Assembly (NCBI GenBank): GCA_017859745.1 | Contig: JAFMML010000010.1 | Location: 1 to 64,000, forward strand | Length of the DNA: 64,000 nucleotides | Direction of reading: 5' to 3' | DNA from: Planctomycetota bacterium | Lineage (GTDB): Bacteria > Planctomycetota > Phycisphaerae > Phycisphaerales > SM1A02 | Shown: in pieces, positions 1 through 8,282 of the stretch | How the letters are laid out: each line of letters begins with the position of its first letter | Position numbering within the stretch: the stretch's first letter is position 1 | Made by a program: the position numbers and the translations under genes | The notes under the pieces: model-generated | What the model was told of the DNA's origin: nothing | The model's database searches: none | What the model saw: only the letters and a program-made list of their open reading frames with translations

Positions 1-1574
1 GGCCCGCCGTAGTCGGCCTCGAGCCGTCGTTCCCGAGCGAGGCCGGGAAACCGGACTGCGACAAACATCGCGGTGGCCGCCAGCATGGCCACACCGGTCC
101 AGGCCGCCGATCGAAATGCGTCCAGGAACGCATCGAGGGCGAGCGTCGTCAGGGCCTTCGCGTCGCTGGCCTCGATCGTCGTGGCGACGTGCTGCGCCGA
201 CGCGAGGGAGGTCCGGGCGGTATCGAGCGCCGACTGGTCGATGCCGACGTCATGGAAGGCCGGCGCACTCACCCCGACATCGAAGGCGTGGTGGTACGCC
301 ACCGCGAGCACGCTTCCGAGGATGGCGATCAGCAGCGCGCCACCGATGCACGATTGGAGATCCGAGGTCGACGAGGCCATCGCCACCTCCTCTCCGGACA
401 CGCTCGCCATGAGGGTTCTCGAGACGGTGGTTCCGACGATGCCCACCGCGCAGCCGAGCCCGAGGTACGACGCGCCGACTGGGAGATAGCTGCTCTCCGG
501 GCTCCAGGCGCTCATCATCGCGATGCTGGCCGCAGCGACCCCCGCGCCGAGGATCAGCATCGTCCGCCCGCCGAACCGAGCGCCCAGCGCGGCGGCTCGA
601 GGGGAGATCAGCAGGATCGCGACCCCGGTCGGAAGCACCGCGAGACCGGACGCGGAGGTCGAGTAGCCGAGGACCTGCTGCAGGAACTGCTGACCCAGGA
701 AGAACCCGCCGAGCATCGTGCCCACCGTGATGGCGCCCGCGACGGCCGCGACGAGAAAGGTCGGTCGCCGCAGGACCCGCAAGTCGAAGATCGGATGGGC
801 CAGCGTCGACTGCCGTCGCAGGAACGCCATAAGGACGATCAGCGCCGCCACTCCCGCCGTCGGACCGACCCAGGGCGCTGCGCCGGTGCCTCCGAGACTC
901 AACGCCGTGGCCAACGTCAACACCCCCACCGCGACGAGCACGCCCGAGAGATGGTCGACGGGGGCGTGATCCTCGCCGGCCCGCCGGGGCAGGTGCCGGG
1001 CGAGGGCCAGGGCCGTCAAGGCCACCGGCACGCTGACGAGAAACGCGACGCCCCACCAGAAGACCGACATGAGGAGGCCCGCCACGACCGGGCCGAGCGC
1101 CGCGGCGCCGATCGTGCATCCGAACCAGAGTCCGATCGCGCGGACCCGTCTCGGTCCGGAGGTGGTGACTGTGATCTCGGCGAGGGTGTTCGGGTAGATC
1201 ATCGCCCCGGCCACGCCGATCGCGAATCGGGCGGCGATCAAGGTGCCGATCGAGGGTGCGAAGGCGGCGGCGATCGACAGCGGGACCGAAAGGAGAAGAC
1301 CCACCCGGACCATGCGCGAACGTCCGACGCTTTGCGAGAGACGTCCGAGGTAGAGGATCAACGCCGCCATGCCGAGCGTCGTGGCGAAACCGACATGCGT
1401 CAGGTCGCTCGACGTCGCCAGAAACGCGCGGCCGATGTCCGGGAGCGCGATGTTGGCGGCGCCGAGGTTGATCGACGACACCATGCCCGCGGCGATCAGC
1501 GCGGCGATCGCGGCAGGGGACGCCTGCTCTGGGGGGTTCTCGGATTGTGCTGTGGTCGAGGACGGACTCGTCAT
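1..1574 (-). CDS. MFS drug-efflux transporter, 14-TM (DHA2/EmrB-QacA) type, C-terminus cut by window edge
   Basis: Reading leftwards from ATG at 1574 there is an uninterrupted frame to the window edge, at least 524 residues. It begins MTSPSSTTAQ and then alternates hydrophobic helices with short basic loops. Helix 1 (about residues 20-45) is followed by a loop holding LGRLSQSVGRSRM, the DHA2 form of the conserved loop 2-3 motif, and further on comes RFAIGVAGAMIYPNTLAEI (motif C region). About 13-14 helices are visible, with a large periplasmic loop near residues 440-480, as in EmrB/QacA proton antiporters. The start is chosen because residues upstream of ATG are not protein-like. No ribosome site is obvious. 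Substrate cannot be told from sequence. The stop codon lies outside the window. Confidence 0.85.
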   Translation of the reverse strand, partial: MTSPSSTTAQSENPPEQASPAAIAALIAAGMVSSINLGAANIALPDIGRAFLATSSDLTHVGFATTLGMAALILYLGRLSQSVGRSRMVRVGLLLSVPLSIAAAFAPSIGTLIAARFAIGVAGAMIYPNTLAEITVTTSGPRRVRAIGLWFGCTIGAAALGPVVAGLLMSVFWWGVAFLVSVPVALTALALARHLPRRAGEDHAPVDHLSGVLVAVGVLTLATALSLGGTGAAPWVGPTAGVAALIVLMAFLRRQSTLAHPIFDLRVLRRPTFLVAAVAGAITVGTMLGGFFLGQQFLQQVLGYSTSASGLAVLPTGVAILLISPRAAALGARFGGRTMLILGAGVAAASIAMMSAWSPESSYLPVGASYLGLGCAVGIVGTTVSRTLMASVSGEEVAMASSTSDLQSCIGGALLIAILGSVLAVAYHHAFDVGVSAPAFHDVGIDQSALDTARTSLASAQHVATTIEASDAKALTTLALDAFLDAFRSAAWTGVAMLAATAMFVAVRFPGLARERRLEADYGG

Positions 1575-1689
1575 GGCGAGCAACGCCGCGACGGCCGCCG
1601 GGGCGAGGACCTTCCAACGCCGGGCGGCGGATTCGGACGTCGGGCCCGAGGGTGGCGACCCGTCTCGGCGTCGCGACCCGCGAGGCGTC

Positions 1690-2247
1690 TCACATCGGCT
1701 TTTCCTCGACGGTCTGGTCGTAGACCTCGAGGAGCTTGGTCTTGTCGAAGATCATCTCCTGCCGCGACAGGCCCGTGACCTCGTAGTGCGGGGTCAGCTC
1801 GATGGCGTCGCAGGGGCAGGCCTCCTCGCACATGCCGCAGTAGATGCAGCGCAGCTCGTCGATGTCGAACTGCTTGGGGTACTTCTCGCGATCCTCCCAC
1901 GGGCTCTCCTCGGCGACGATGTGGATGCAGTTCGCCGGGCAGGCCGTCGCGCACATGAAGCACGCCACGCAGCGGACGCGGCCATCCTCGTCGCGATTGA
2001 GCCGGTGCACCCCGCGAAAGTTCTCGCGGTACTGGCCGCCCTCCTCGACGGGGCGGTCGTCCCGCTTCTGCTCGGGGTACTGGACCACCCAGAGGGTGTC
2101 CTTGTTGGACCCGTTGCGACCGAAGTTCTGGAAGGCGTGCCGCAGCGTGGTGCCGAGGCCCTTGAAGACGCTCGGGATGAAGAGGCTCTCGGTGCGGTTC
2201 AGGCGAGAGACGCTGCAGTCGATGATGTCGCGGTCGGGAATCGGCAT
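1690..2247 (-). CDS. nuoI: NADH-quinone oxidoreductase subunit I (two [4Fe-4S] ferredoxin-type)
   Basis: This is the complex I subunit carrying clusters N6a and N6b, which pass electrons from NuoG toward NuoB in the peripheral arm on the cytoplasmic membrane face. Two CxxCxxCxxxCP motifs are present, with cysteines near 93/96/99/103 and 134/137/140/144. Length (185 aa) fits the family. The ATG at 2247 is chosen over an in-frame ATG at 2322 because a TACCAT hexamer lies 9 nt upstream of it and the longer N-terminus is not conserved-looking. The gene stands alone: no other nuo gene is in the window. It is divergent from the ATP synthase operon. A ferredoxin-like paralog serving another complex is possible but less likely. 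Confidence 0.88.
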   Translation of the reverse strand: MPIPDRDIIDCSVSRLNRTESLFIPSVFKGLGTTLRHAFQNFGRNGSNKDTLWVVQYPEQKRDDRPVEEGGQYRENFRGVHRLNRDEDGRVRCVACFMCATACPANCIHIVAEESPWEDREKYPKQFDIDELRCIYCGMCEEACPCDAIELTPHYEVTGLSRQEMIFDKTKLLEVYDQTVEEKPM

Positions 2248-2256
2248 GGCGGCGGC

Positions 2257-2262
2257 ATGGTA
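2257..2262 (-). promoter_or_regulatory. Putative -10 element TACCAT for nuoI
   Basis: TACCAT on the minus strand ends 9 nt before the nuoI ATG at 2247, and no ribosome site is present. It is one of a recurring set of TAnnnT-start arrangements in this window. The 9-nt spacing is longer than the usual 6-7. Confidence 0.4.
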
Positions 2263-2336
2263 GCGCAACGTCGTCCACGCCGCTGATCCGGACGGCGACG
2301 GTTGCGGCCGCCGATCCGTCACGCCCCGCCGGTCGC

Positions 2337-2342
2337 TACCGT
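2337..2342 (+). promoter_or_regulatory. Putative -10 element TACCGT for the atp operon (leaderless start)
   Basis: TACCGT is followed by exactly 6 nt and then ATG at 2349, so transcription would begin at the start codon. It faces the nuoI element across a 101-bp divergent region. Confidence 0.5.
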
Positions 2343-2348
2343 TCCCGC

Positions 2349-2648
2349 ATGGTCGGACTTCGAACCACAGGTCGCGGCTCCCGCGAGGCCGAGGAGACCC
2401 GCATCGGCTACCGGATGCTGGGCCTGGGCTTTCAGGTGGTCAGCGAGGTCGGTGCCGGCCTGCTCGGGGGATGGCTGCTGCAGTGGGCGACCGGGTGGCG
2501 GTGGGGGATCGTCGTCGGCGGAGCAGCGGGCATCGTGGTGGGTCTCTACACCCTGATCCGCTCGGCTTGGAAGTTGAACGCCGGTTTGGAGGCCAGCGAA
2601 CGTCGCGGCAAGGCCCAGGCGAGGGGTTCCGGCGAGGTCCCGCGGTGA
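2349..2648 (+). CDS. AtpZ/AtpI-family F0F1 ATPase accessory protein, 2 TM
   Basis: A 99-residue protein with a polar N-terminus, two hydrophobic helices (about residues 27-45 and 50-67) separated by a short WATGW turn, and a basic tail. This is the AtpZ/AtpI pattern of small proteins encoded at the head of ATP synthase operons, thought to assist c-ring assembly or ion uptake. It is the first gene of the operon and its stop overlaps the GTG of the next gene (GTGA). Length and topology match the family; the exact role in this organism is inferred from position. Confidence 0.75.
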   Translation: MVGLRTTGRGSREAEETRIGYRMLGLGFQVVSEVGAGLLGGWLLQWATGWRWGIVVGGAAGIVVGLYTLIRSAWKLNAGLEASERRGKAQARGSGEVPR

Positions 2649-3133
2649 GTGGGGCAGGCCGACCTTCCGGCGGAGGAGTCGAACCCCGGTTCGCCGTGTC
2701 GGCGGGGCCCCTCTACGGCATCGTCCTCGCCGCCGCGATGGTGTCGGCGGTGGGTGCGTCCTGGGCGACCGATCGCTGGGCGGGCGACGCCTCCGCCGGG
2801 GCCCTCGGGGCGGCGGTTGCCGGGGCGACGGGCTTGCTCGGCGTGGTGATCCTGCGTCCCGGGAAGGCGCGGGAGGCCAGCATGTGGATGACCATGTGGC
2901 TTGCCGCGACCGTCCTGCGTCTGCTGTTGACGCCGCTCGTCGCCGGATCGCTATACTTCGCCCTCCCGTTGCCGGGAAGAGCGTTTCTGCTCTCGGTGGC
3001 GGGGGCGTATCTGGTGTGCCTGCTGGCGGAAACGCTTTGGCTCGCCCGATCCGTCCACGACGCTCTCGCCCGCGCCGCCATGTCCAGCGGGGCTTCGACC
3101 CCCGCGGGCGATCGCCCTTCAGATCGGGCCTGA
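2645..3133 (+). CDS. ATP synthase subunit I-like membrane protein
   Basis: Starts at GTG 2645 inside a GTGA overlap with the previous gene, giving 162 residues. Four hydrophobic helices lie near residues 20-38, 50-68, 85-105 and 112-130, and the tail is polar. Size and topology match AtpI, the poorly conserved fourth-frame protein between AtpZ and subunit a that helps c-ring assembly. The family assignment rests on order (just before atpB) and topology, because the sequence itself is not diagnostic. The upstream part of the same frame (from 2471) is not protein-like and is excluded. Confidence 0.65.
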   Translation: MSGAGRPSGGGVEPRFAVSAGPLYGIVLAAAMVSAVGASWATDRWAGDASAGALGAAVAGATGLLGVVILRPGKAREASMWMTMWLAATVLRLLLTPLVAGSLYFALPLPGRAFLLSVAGAYLVCLLAETLWLARSVHDALARAAMSSGASTPAGDRPSDRA

Positions 3134-3205
3134 GCCCGCTCGCCCCGACGCTCTTCTCGCCCTGCATTCCCAGTTCGCTTCCGACACCTTCGCCACCCCG
3201 GACGC

Positions 3206-4156
3206 ATGCACGACACGCTGACGCTTCTCGCCGCCGGAGGCGAGTTCAACCCACTCGGACACGTCCTCGACCAGGGCGTCCACGGCACCAGCGGCAACGT
3301 GAAGTTCAGCCTGGTGATGGTGCTGCTCGGCGCGGTACTGGTGTACTGGATGCTCTCCTCGGCGGCGAAACGCATCGCGATCGGCGCCGAGAGCGACGGG
3401 CACGACCGCTGGGTGACGAGGGGCCGCCTCGCCCAACTGGTCGAGTCGATGGTGGTCTACCTCCGCGACGAGATGCTCGGCCCGGTGATGGGCGAACGAC
3501 TGACGCGGAAGTACCTGTCCTACCTGCTTTCGCTGTTCTTCTTCATCCTCGTCCTGAACCTGCTCGGCCTCGTGCCGTTCATGGATCTGCAGCACTTCGT
3601 CAGCCGCGGCGTCTTTTCGATGGACGAGGCCACGGTCTTCTTCGGCGGCACCGCGACGGCGAGCCTCGCCGTGACCGGGGCGCTCGCGTTCATCTCCTTC
3701 GTGGTGATCCAGGTCCACTCGATCCGCGAACTGGGCTTCGGGGGATGGCTCGAGCACCTGTGCGGCGGCCACGAGCTGGTCCATGGGCCGAAGGGCCTCT
3801 ATCTGGTCATCCCGATCATCTTCGTCGTCGAGGTGCTGGGCCTCTTCATCAAGCCTGCGGCGCTGGCGATCCGCCTGTTCGCCAACATGGTCGGCGGTCA
3901 CACGCTGATGGCGACGCTGCTGATGTTCGGCGCTCTCGCCCTCAACAGCGGCCTGAACATCGTCGCGGTGGGCAGCATCTCGCTGGTCTCGGGTCTGTTC
4001 GCGGTCCTGATCGGCGTTCTGGAGGTCTTCGTCGCCTTCCTGCAGGCGTTCATCTTCATGTTCCTGACCGCGGTGTTCATCAGCACCATGAGTCACGAGG
4101 ACCACGAAGAGCACGACGATCACGCCCCCGCCGGCGCGGAGGCCGCGGCCCACTGA
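3206..4156 (+). CDS. atpB: ATP synthase F0 subunit a
   Basis: Forms the proton half-channels against the c-ring. The 316-residue protein has the family's C-terminal core with the essential arginine in PAALAIRLFANMVGGH (about residues 213-228), followed by the last two helices. The N-terminus is longer than in E. coli and includes two extra stretches between helices 1 and 3, as is common in bacteria other than proteobacteria. The tail after the last helix is rich in His and acid (SHEDHEEHDDH). Start ATG at 3206 has no strong ribosome site; 72 nt separate it from the previous gene. Function is near certain. Confidence 0.95.
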   Translation: MHDTLTLLAAGGEFNPLGHVLDQGVHGTSGNVKFSLVMVLLGAVLVYWMLSSAAKRIAIGAESDGHDRWVTRGRLAQLVESMVVYLRDEMLGPVMGERLTRKYLSYLLSLFFFILVLNLLGLVPFMDLQHFVSRGVFSMDEATVFFGGTATASLAVTGALAFISFVVIQVHSIRELGFGGWLEHLCGGHELVHGPKGLYLVIPIIFVVEVLGLFIKPAALAIRLFANMVGGHTLMATLLMFGALALNSGLNIVAVGSISLVSGLFAVLIGVLEVFVAFLQAFIFMFLTAVFISTMSHEDHEEHDDHAPAGAEAAAH

Positions 4157-4205
4157 CCAGTTCCCCCGTTCAACGCCGGCGCGGCCGGCGAAAGTCGTTA
4201 GAGTT

Positions 4206-4242
4206 CTCCCCTTCGTTTGGCGGCGGTCCGGCGAAAGGGGAG
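4206..4242 (+). promoter_or_regulatory. Intercistronic hairpin between atpB and atpE
   Basis: CTCCCCTTCG (4206-4215) can pair with CGAAAGGGGAG (4232-4242), with one bulged A and a 16-nt loop. It lies 79 nt before the atpE start, inside a 164-nt atpB-atpE spacer that is unusually long for this operon. No T-run follows, so it looks like an RNA-processing or stabilising element rather than a terminator. This could favour the high copy number needed for subunit c. Confidence 0.4.
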
Positions 4243-4320
4243 TCGGAATTCCCCGAACACCACCGCCAGCACGTCCCCGAATCGACCCGGACTGTTTCGG
4301 ACCTTGGAGCGGATCCAATC

Positions 4321-4647
4321 ATGAAGAACCTGCTGACCCTCTCGATCCTCGCCTTCCTCGGCACCGCCCTCGTGGCCGCCGACCCCGCCATGGCCCAGGA
4401 CGGCGCCGCAGCCGCGGCCGCCGGCGGCATGAGCCTCAAGGGCCTCGGCGCCGGTTTCGCCGCCGGTCTCGCGGTGCTCGGTGCAGGCATGGGCATCGGC
4501 CGCATCGGCGGCAGCGCCGTCGAGTCGATCGCTCGCCAGCCCGAGATGGCCGGCAAGATCTTCATCAACATGATCCTCACCGCCGCGCTCATCGAGGGTG
4601 TCGCCCTCTTCGCGGTGGTGGTCGGTCTCATCGGCTTCACCGGCTGA
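4321..4647 (+). CDS. atpE: ATP synthase F0 subunit c with N-terminal signal peptide
   Basis: Forms the proton-carrying rotor ring. Residues 1-26 are a classical signal sequence (charged start, hydrophobic core, APAMA-like end), which makes this 108-residue precursor longer than the usual 70-80. Two helices follow: a glycine-rich helix 1, the polar loop ESIARQPE, then helix 2 with the ion-binding glutamate in AALIEGVAL. Positions that hold Gln and Ser/Thr in sodium-type rings are Ile and Gly/Val here, so a proton ring is expected. A GGAGCGG site sits before ATG 4321. Function is certain; signal cleavage is inferred. Confidence 0.95.
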   Translation: MKNLLTLSILAFLGTALVAADPAMAQDGAAAAAAGGMSLKGLGAGFAAGLAVLGAGMGIGRIGGSAVESIARQPEMAGKIFINMILTAALIEGVALFAVVVGLIGFTG

Positions 4648-4805
4648 GTCGGCGTCGCGGCGGCCCCGGGATCGCTTCGGCGGTCCTGGAGGCCGGATGT
4701 GCCGCGATGCTCCACTCTCGGTCGCCGGAACGATCCCGCGGGCCTTCGTCCGCAGGTTTCCTCCGACGCCAGCCGAACCACGCGTCCTCCCTGGGAGCTC
4801 CACCG

Positions 4806-5348
4806 ATGGAATCCCTGTTGCTTCTCGCCGCTGGCGAAGGCGGTCCGATCCCCTCCGAAGGTGCGGACATTCTCACCGCCGTCACCACGTTGGTGGTGTC
4901 GGCGCTTCTGTTCACGCTGCTGGCCGTGAAGGTCTGGCCGCCGGTCGTGAAGGCGCTCGACGCCCGAAACGAGAAGATCCTCGGCGAGATCCGATCCGCC
5001 GAGGAGGCCGGTCGCAAGGCCCGCGAGGCCATGGAGAAGCATGCCGCCGAGCTGGCGAAGGCCCGCGAGGAGTCTGCGGCCATGATCGCCAATGCCCGCG
5101 AGGAGGCTCGTCGGGCCGCCGAAGAGCTGAAGACTCGCAACGAGGCGGAACTCGCCTCCATGATGAGTCGTGCCAACGCCGACATCGACGCGGCCAAGCG
5201 TCGGGCGGTCGGCGAACTGCACGAGCAGGCCGCGTCGCTCGCCGCCAGCGTGGCGACCCGAATCCTCGGCCGGGAGATTCGTCCCGAGGATCAGCAGCGT
5301 CTCGTCGAGGAGACCCTCACCGAGATGAACGGCGGAAGGGTCAACTGA
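4806..5348 (+). CDS. atpF: ATP synthase F0 subunit b (peripheral stalk)
   Basis: One N-terminal membrane helix (about residues 18-40) is followed by a long, highly charged Ala/Glu/Arg helix to the C-terminus, the dimeric stator that links subunit a to delta and alpha. At 180 aa it matches family length. ATG 4806 is chosen because GGGAG lies 7 nt upstream and the sequence before it (from an in-frame ATG at 4707) is not protein-like. A 158-nt spacer separates it from atpE. Confidence 0.93.
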   Translation: MESLLLLAAGEGGPIPSEGADILTAVTTLVVSALLFTLLAVKVWPPVVKALDARNEKILGEIRSAEEAGRKAREAMEKHAAELAKAREESAAMIANAREEARRAAEELKTRNEAELASMMSRANADIDAAKRRAVGELHEQAASLAASVATRILGREIRPEDQQRLVEETLTEMNGGRVN

Positions 5349-5397
5349 CCGGCGGACCCCGAGGCATCAGACGACGCAGGACCCAGAAGCAAGACCC

Positions 5398-6006
5398 ATG
5401 AGCACCGCCACCGATCCCGTCGCGAAGGTCTATGCCGACAGCCTGCTGCAGCTTGCGCAGCAGGCGGGCGGGCTGGAGAAGGCCGGGGCGGTGGCGGATG
5501 AACTCGCCGCCCTCGACGCGGCGATCCAGGCCGAGCCGGCATTCGGGGAACTTCTTCGGTCGCCGATGGTCGATCGGGACCGGCGGGCGGAGGCTCTTCG
5601 CCGGGTCCTCGCGGACTGGGCGAGCGATCTCGTGCTTCGCACCGTTCTGGTGATGAACCGCCGCGGCCGTGCCGCCTCGGTGGCGAACCTCTCGGTCTCC
5701 TATCGAGACCTGCTCGACGAGGTCGCGGGTCGCGTCTCGGTGACCGTGTTCACGCCGGGCGAATCGATCGACTCCGCTCTCGAGACCCTGGTGCGAGACC
5801 GGGTCAAGCAGGCCTTCGGTCTCGACGCCACCATCGAATCGCAGCAGGACGAGGCGATGATCGGGGGACTCAAGCTTCGCATCGGCGATCGTCTCGTGGA
5901 CGGGTCGGTCGCGACCCGCCTCCGCCGACTTCGGCAGTCGCTGCTCGGCGAGGGCAACCCCGAGGTTCGCAGCCGTTTCACCGAGTATCTCGAAGACACC
6001 AACTGA
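5398..6006 (+). CDS. atpH: ATP synthase F1 subunit delta (OSCP)
   Basis: A 202-residue soluble protein starting [20 protein letters not shown]. It has the N-terminal six-helix domain that caps the alpha3beta3 head and the C-terminal signature region [28 protein letters not shown] (seen from about residue 160), which contacts subunit b. It sits between atpF and atpA, the standard bacterial order. The 49-nt gap to atpF carries no clear promoter. Confidence 0.93.
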   Translation: MSTATDPVAKVYADSLLQLAQQAGGLEKAGAVADELAALDAAIQAEPAFGELLRSPMVDRDRRAEALRRVLADWASDLVLRTVLVMNRRGRAASVANLSVSYRDLLDEVAGRVSVTVFTPGESIDSALETLVRDRVKQAFGLDATIESQQDEAMIGGLKLRIGDRLVDGSVATRLRRLRQSLLGEGNPEVRSRFTEYLEDTN

Positions 6007-6073
6007 CCAGGACCCGGACCGGCGCCGCCGCCGGCGGCGAAACGCGGCTCCCGCCGCGAGGAGAAGACCAGAC

Positions 6074-7636
6074 GTGAAGATCAAGACCGACGAGATCGCC
6101 TCCGTCATCAAGCGCGAGATCGAGCAGTTCGGAAGCGAACTCGAGGTCTCGGAAGTCGGCCAGGTGATCGAGGTGGGCGACGGCATCGCCCGCGTCTACG
6201 GCCTCGGCAAGGTGATGGCGGGCGAACTGGTGGAGTTCGAGGGCGCCGACGGCACCGTCACCGGTCAGGTCATGAACCTCGAGGCGGACACGGTCGGCTG
6301 CGTGCTCTTCGGCAGCGATCGCGGCATCCGCGAGGGCGACACGGTCCGCAGCACCGGTCGACTGCTCGAGGTTCCCGTCGGCGAGGAGCTGCTCGGACGC
6401 GTGGTCGATCCCCTTGGACGCGCCGTCGACGGCGGTCCGGCGATCAACACCAAGCAGACCCGCAAGGTCGACATCGTCGCGCCGGGCATCGCCGCCCGTC
6501 AGCCGGTGAAGGAGCCCCTGCAGTTCGGCATCAAGGCCGTCGACTCGATGATCCCGGTGGGCCGCGGCCAGCGTGAGCTGGTGATCGGCGATCGCAAGAC
6601 CGGCAAGACCGCGGTCTGCCTCGACGCGATCATCAACCAGAAGGCCTACTGGGGCACCGAGAACGCGGTCGTCTGCATCTATGTGGCCGTCGGCCAGAAG
6701 GAGTCGACCGTCTCCGGCGTCGTCGAGACGCTCAAGGAGAACGGCGCGATGGACTACACCATCGTCGTCTCCGCTCCGGCCTCCAACTCCGCACCCCTGC
6801 AGTACATCGCTCCCTACGCGGGCACCGCGATGGGCGAGTACTTCATGTGGCAGGGCAAGGATGGCAAGACGCCCAAGCACGTCCTCGTCGTCTACGACGA
6901 CCTCTCCAAGCAGGCCGTCGCCTATCGCCAGCTGTCGCTGCTGCTTCGTCGCCCGCCGGGCCGCGAGGCGTACCCGGGCGACGTCTTCTATCTGCACAGC
7001 CGCCTGCTCGAGCGGGCGACCAAGTTGTCGGACGCGAACGGTGGTGGATCGCTGACGGCGCTGCCGATCATCGAGACCCAGGAGGGCGACGTCTCCGCGT
7101 ACATCCCGACCAATGTGATCTCGATCACCGATGGTCAGATCTACCTGCAGCCGGAGCTGTTCTCCGCCGGTGTCCGTCCCGCCATCAACGTGGGCATCTC
7201 CGTGAGCCGCGTGGGCGGAAACGCCCAGATCAAGGCGATGAAGGAGGTTGCGGGTTCGCTTCGTCTCGACCTCGCGGCGTTCCGTGAACTCGAGGCGTTC
7301 GCCCAGCTCGGCACCGAGCTCGACACCGCCACCCAGCGTCAGCTCGACCGCGGCATGCGCATGGTCGAGCTGCTCAAGCAGGGGCAGTACCAGCCCTTCG
7401 ACGTCATCGACCAGTGTCTTTCGATCTTCGCCGGCAGCAAGGGTCTCCTCGACGATCTGCCGTTGCCGCAGGTCGACGCGTTCGAGGCGGGTCTGCTCGA
7501 GCACTTCCGCGGCGCCAAGAGCGACCTTCGGTCGAAGCTCGAGGAGGCGCGATCCTTCAAGGGTCTCGAGGACGACTTCCTCGCGGCGATGAAGGACTTC
7601 AAGGCGACCTGGAACGCCACGCACGCGAAGGCCTGA
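6074..7636 (+). CDS. atpA: ATP synthase F1 subunit alpha
   Basis: A 520-residue protein with the N-terminal beta-barrel, the nucleotide-binding domain with P-loop GDRKTGKT at 172-179, the arginine finger in SVSRVGG near residue 375, and the C-terminal helical domain. It is the non-catalytic hexamer partner of beta. The start is GTG 6074 (MKIKTDEIA), which matches the family N-terminus. The next gene is not atpG: the operon ends here, so gamma, beta and epsilon must be encoded elsewhere. Confidence 0.97.
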   Translation: MKIKTDEIASVIKREIEQFGSELEVSEVGQVIEVGDGIARVYGLGKVMAGELVEFEGADGTVTGQVMNLEADTVGCVLFGSDRGIREGDTVRSTGRLLEVPVGEELLGRVVDPLGRAVDGGPAINTKQTRKVDIVAPGIAARQPVKEPLQFGIKAVDSMIPVGRGQRELVIGDRKTGKTAVCLDAIINQKAYWGTENAVVCIYVAVGQKESTVSGVVETLKENGAMDYTIVVSAPASNSAPLQYIAPYAGTAMGEYFMWQGKDGKTPKHVLVVYDDLSKQAVAYRQLSLLLRRPPGREAYPGDVFYLHSRLLERATKLSDANGGGSLTALPIIETQEGDVSAYIPTNVISITDGQIYLQPELFSAGVRPAINVGISVSRVGGNAQIKAMKEVAGSLRLDLAAFRELEAFAQLGTELDTATQRQLDRGMRMVELLKQGQYQPFDVIDQCLSIFAGSKGLLDDLPLPQVDAFEAGLLEHFRGAKSDLRSKLEEARSFKGLEDDFLAAMKDFKATWNATHAKA

Positions 7637-7643
7637 GCGCCTC

Positions 7644-7679
7644 GGGTCCGACAAGTCCGACGGGTCCGACAAGTCCGAC
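7644..7679 (+). repeat. Tandem repeat, 2 x 18 bp (4 x 9-mer GGGTCCGAC/AAGTCCGAC)
   Basis: Directly after the atpA stop, the 18-mer GGGTCCGACAAGTCCGAC occurs twice without a mismatch. Each 18-mer is two related 9-mers. It lies between atpA and the following hairpin. No other copy was seen in the window. Confidence 0.85.
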
Positions 7680-7682
7680 GTG

Positions 7683-7728
7683 GGCGATCCATCATGCTTC
7701 CAGCCGGCATGCACCCGGCCGGATCGCC
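7683..7728 (+). terminator. Inverted repeat after atpA, possible terminator
   Basis: GGCGATCC (7683-7690) pairs perfectly with GGATCGCC (7721-7728), and inside it GCCGG (7703-7707) pairs with CCGGC (7715-7719). No T-run follows, so it may work with Rho or stabilise the atp mRNA 3' end. It ends 16 nt before the next gene's start. Confidence 0.45.
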
Positions 7729-7744
7729 TCGTTCAGGAGTCGCC

Positions 7745-8197
7745 ATGATCGATCCAGACATCGCCCGTAGGGGACTCGACGCCGCCATCGAGCAGGCCCG
7801 CAAGAGCTGGGCCGAAGGCGGGATTCCGATCGGTTCGGCCCTGGTGGACGCTCGCGGAGAGATCGTCGCCGCCGGTCACAACGAGCGGGTCCAGTCCGGC
7901 GACCCCATCGCCCACGCCGAGATGTCCTGCATCCGTCATGCGGGACGACGACGCGACTGGCGCGAGCTCACGCTGGTCTCCACCTTGTCGCCGTGCCCGA
8001 TGTGTTCGGGGACGGCGATCCTCTACAAGATCCCCCGGGTGGTGATCGGCGAGCATCGCACCTTCATGGGCGCGGAGGAGTGGATGCGCAAGGAGGGGAT
8101 CGAGCTGCTGGTTCTCGACGATCCACGCTGCATCGAGTTGATGGAGACGCTTCAGCGTGAGAAGGCGGACCTCTGGGCGGAGGACATCGGCGAGTAG
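7745..8197 (+). CDS. Cytosine deaminase, fungal Fcy1-like zinc deaminase
   Basis: A 150-residue member of the CDA fold. The zinc site is HAE (near residue 58) plus SPCPMCSG (about 84-91). Beyond the generic motifs, several features match yeast cytosine deaminase specifically: GIPIGSALVD, GHNERVQSGD, and a C-terminus ending EDIGE, which closes the active site in Fcy1. It should convert cytosine to uracil and ammonia in pyrimidine salvage. ATG 7745 is chosen because AGGAG precedes it by about 6 nt; an in-frame ATG at 7694 adds non-conserved residues. Guanine or other nucleobase deaminase activity is the main alternative. Confidence 0.8.
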   Translation: MIDPDIARRGLDAAIEQARKSWAEGGIPIGSALVDARGEIVAAGHNERVQSGDPIAHAEMSCIRHAGRRRDWRELTLVSTLSPCPMCSGTAILYKIPRVVIGEHRTFMGAEEWMRKEGIELLVLDDPRCIELMETLQREKADLWAEDIGE

Positions 8198-8221
8198 CCG
8201 GAAGGCTCCGCACCCAGGAAA

Positions 8222-8249
8222 CGACGCCGCCCCCTTGGGGACGGCGTCG
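8222..8249. terminator. Hairpin between convergent genes, bidirectional terminator candidate
   Basis: CGACGCCG-CCCC pairs with GGGG-A-CGGCGTCG around a 3-nt loop, giving 12 bp with one bulge. It sits in the 85-bp gap between two converging genes. No T-run on either side. Confidence 0.55.
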
Positions 8250-8282
8250 AGTCGAATCCGTTGGAAGTGCCGGGCGTCGATC

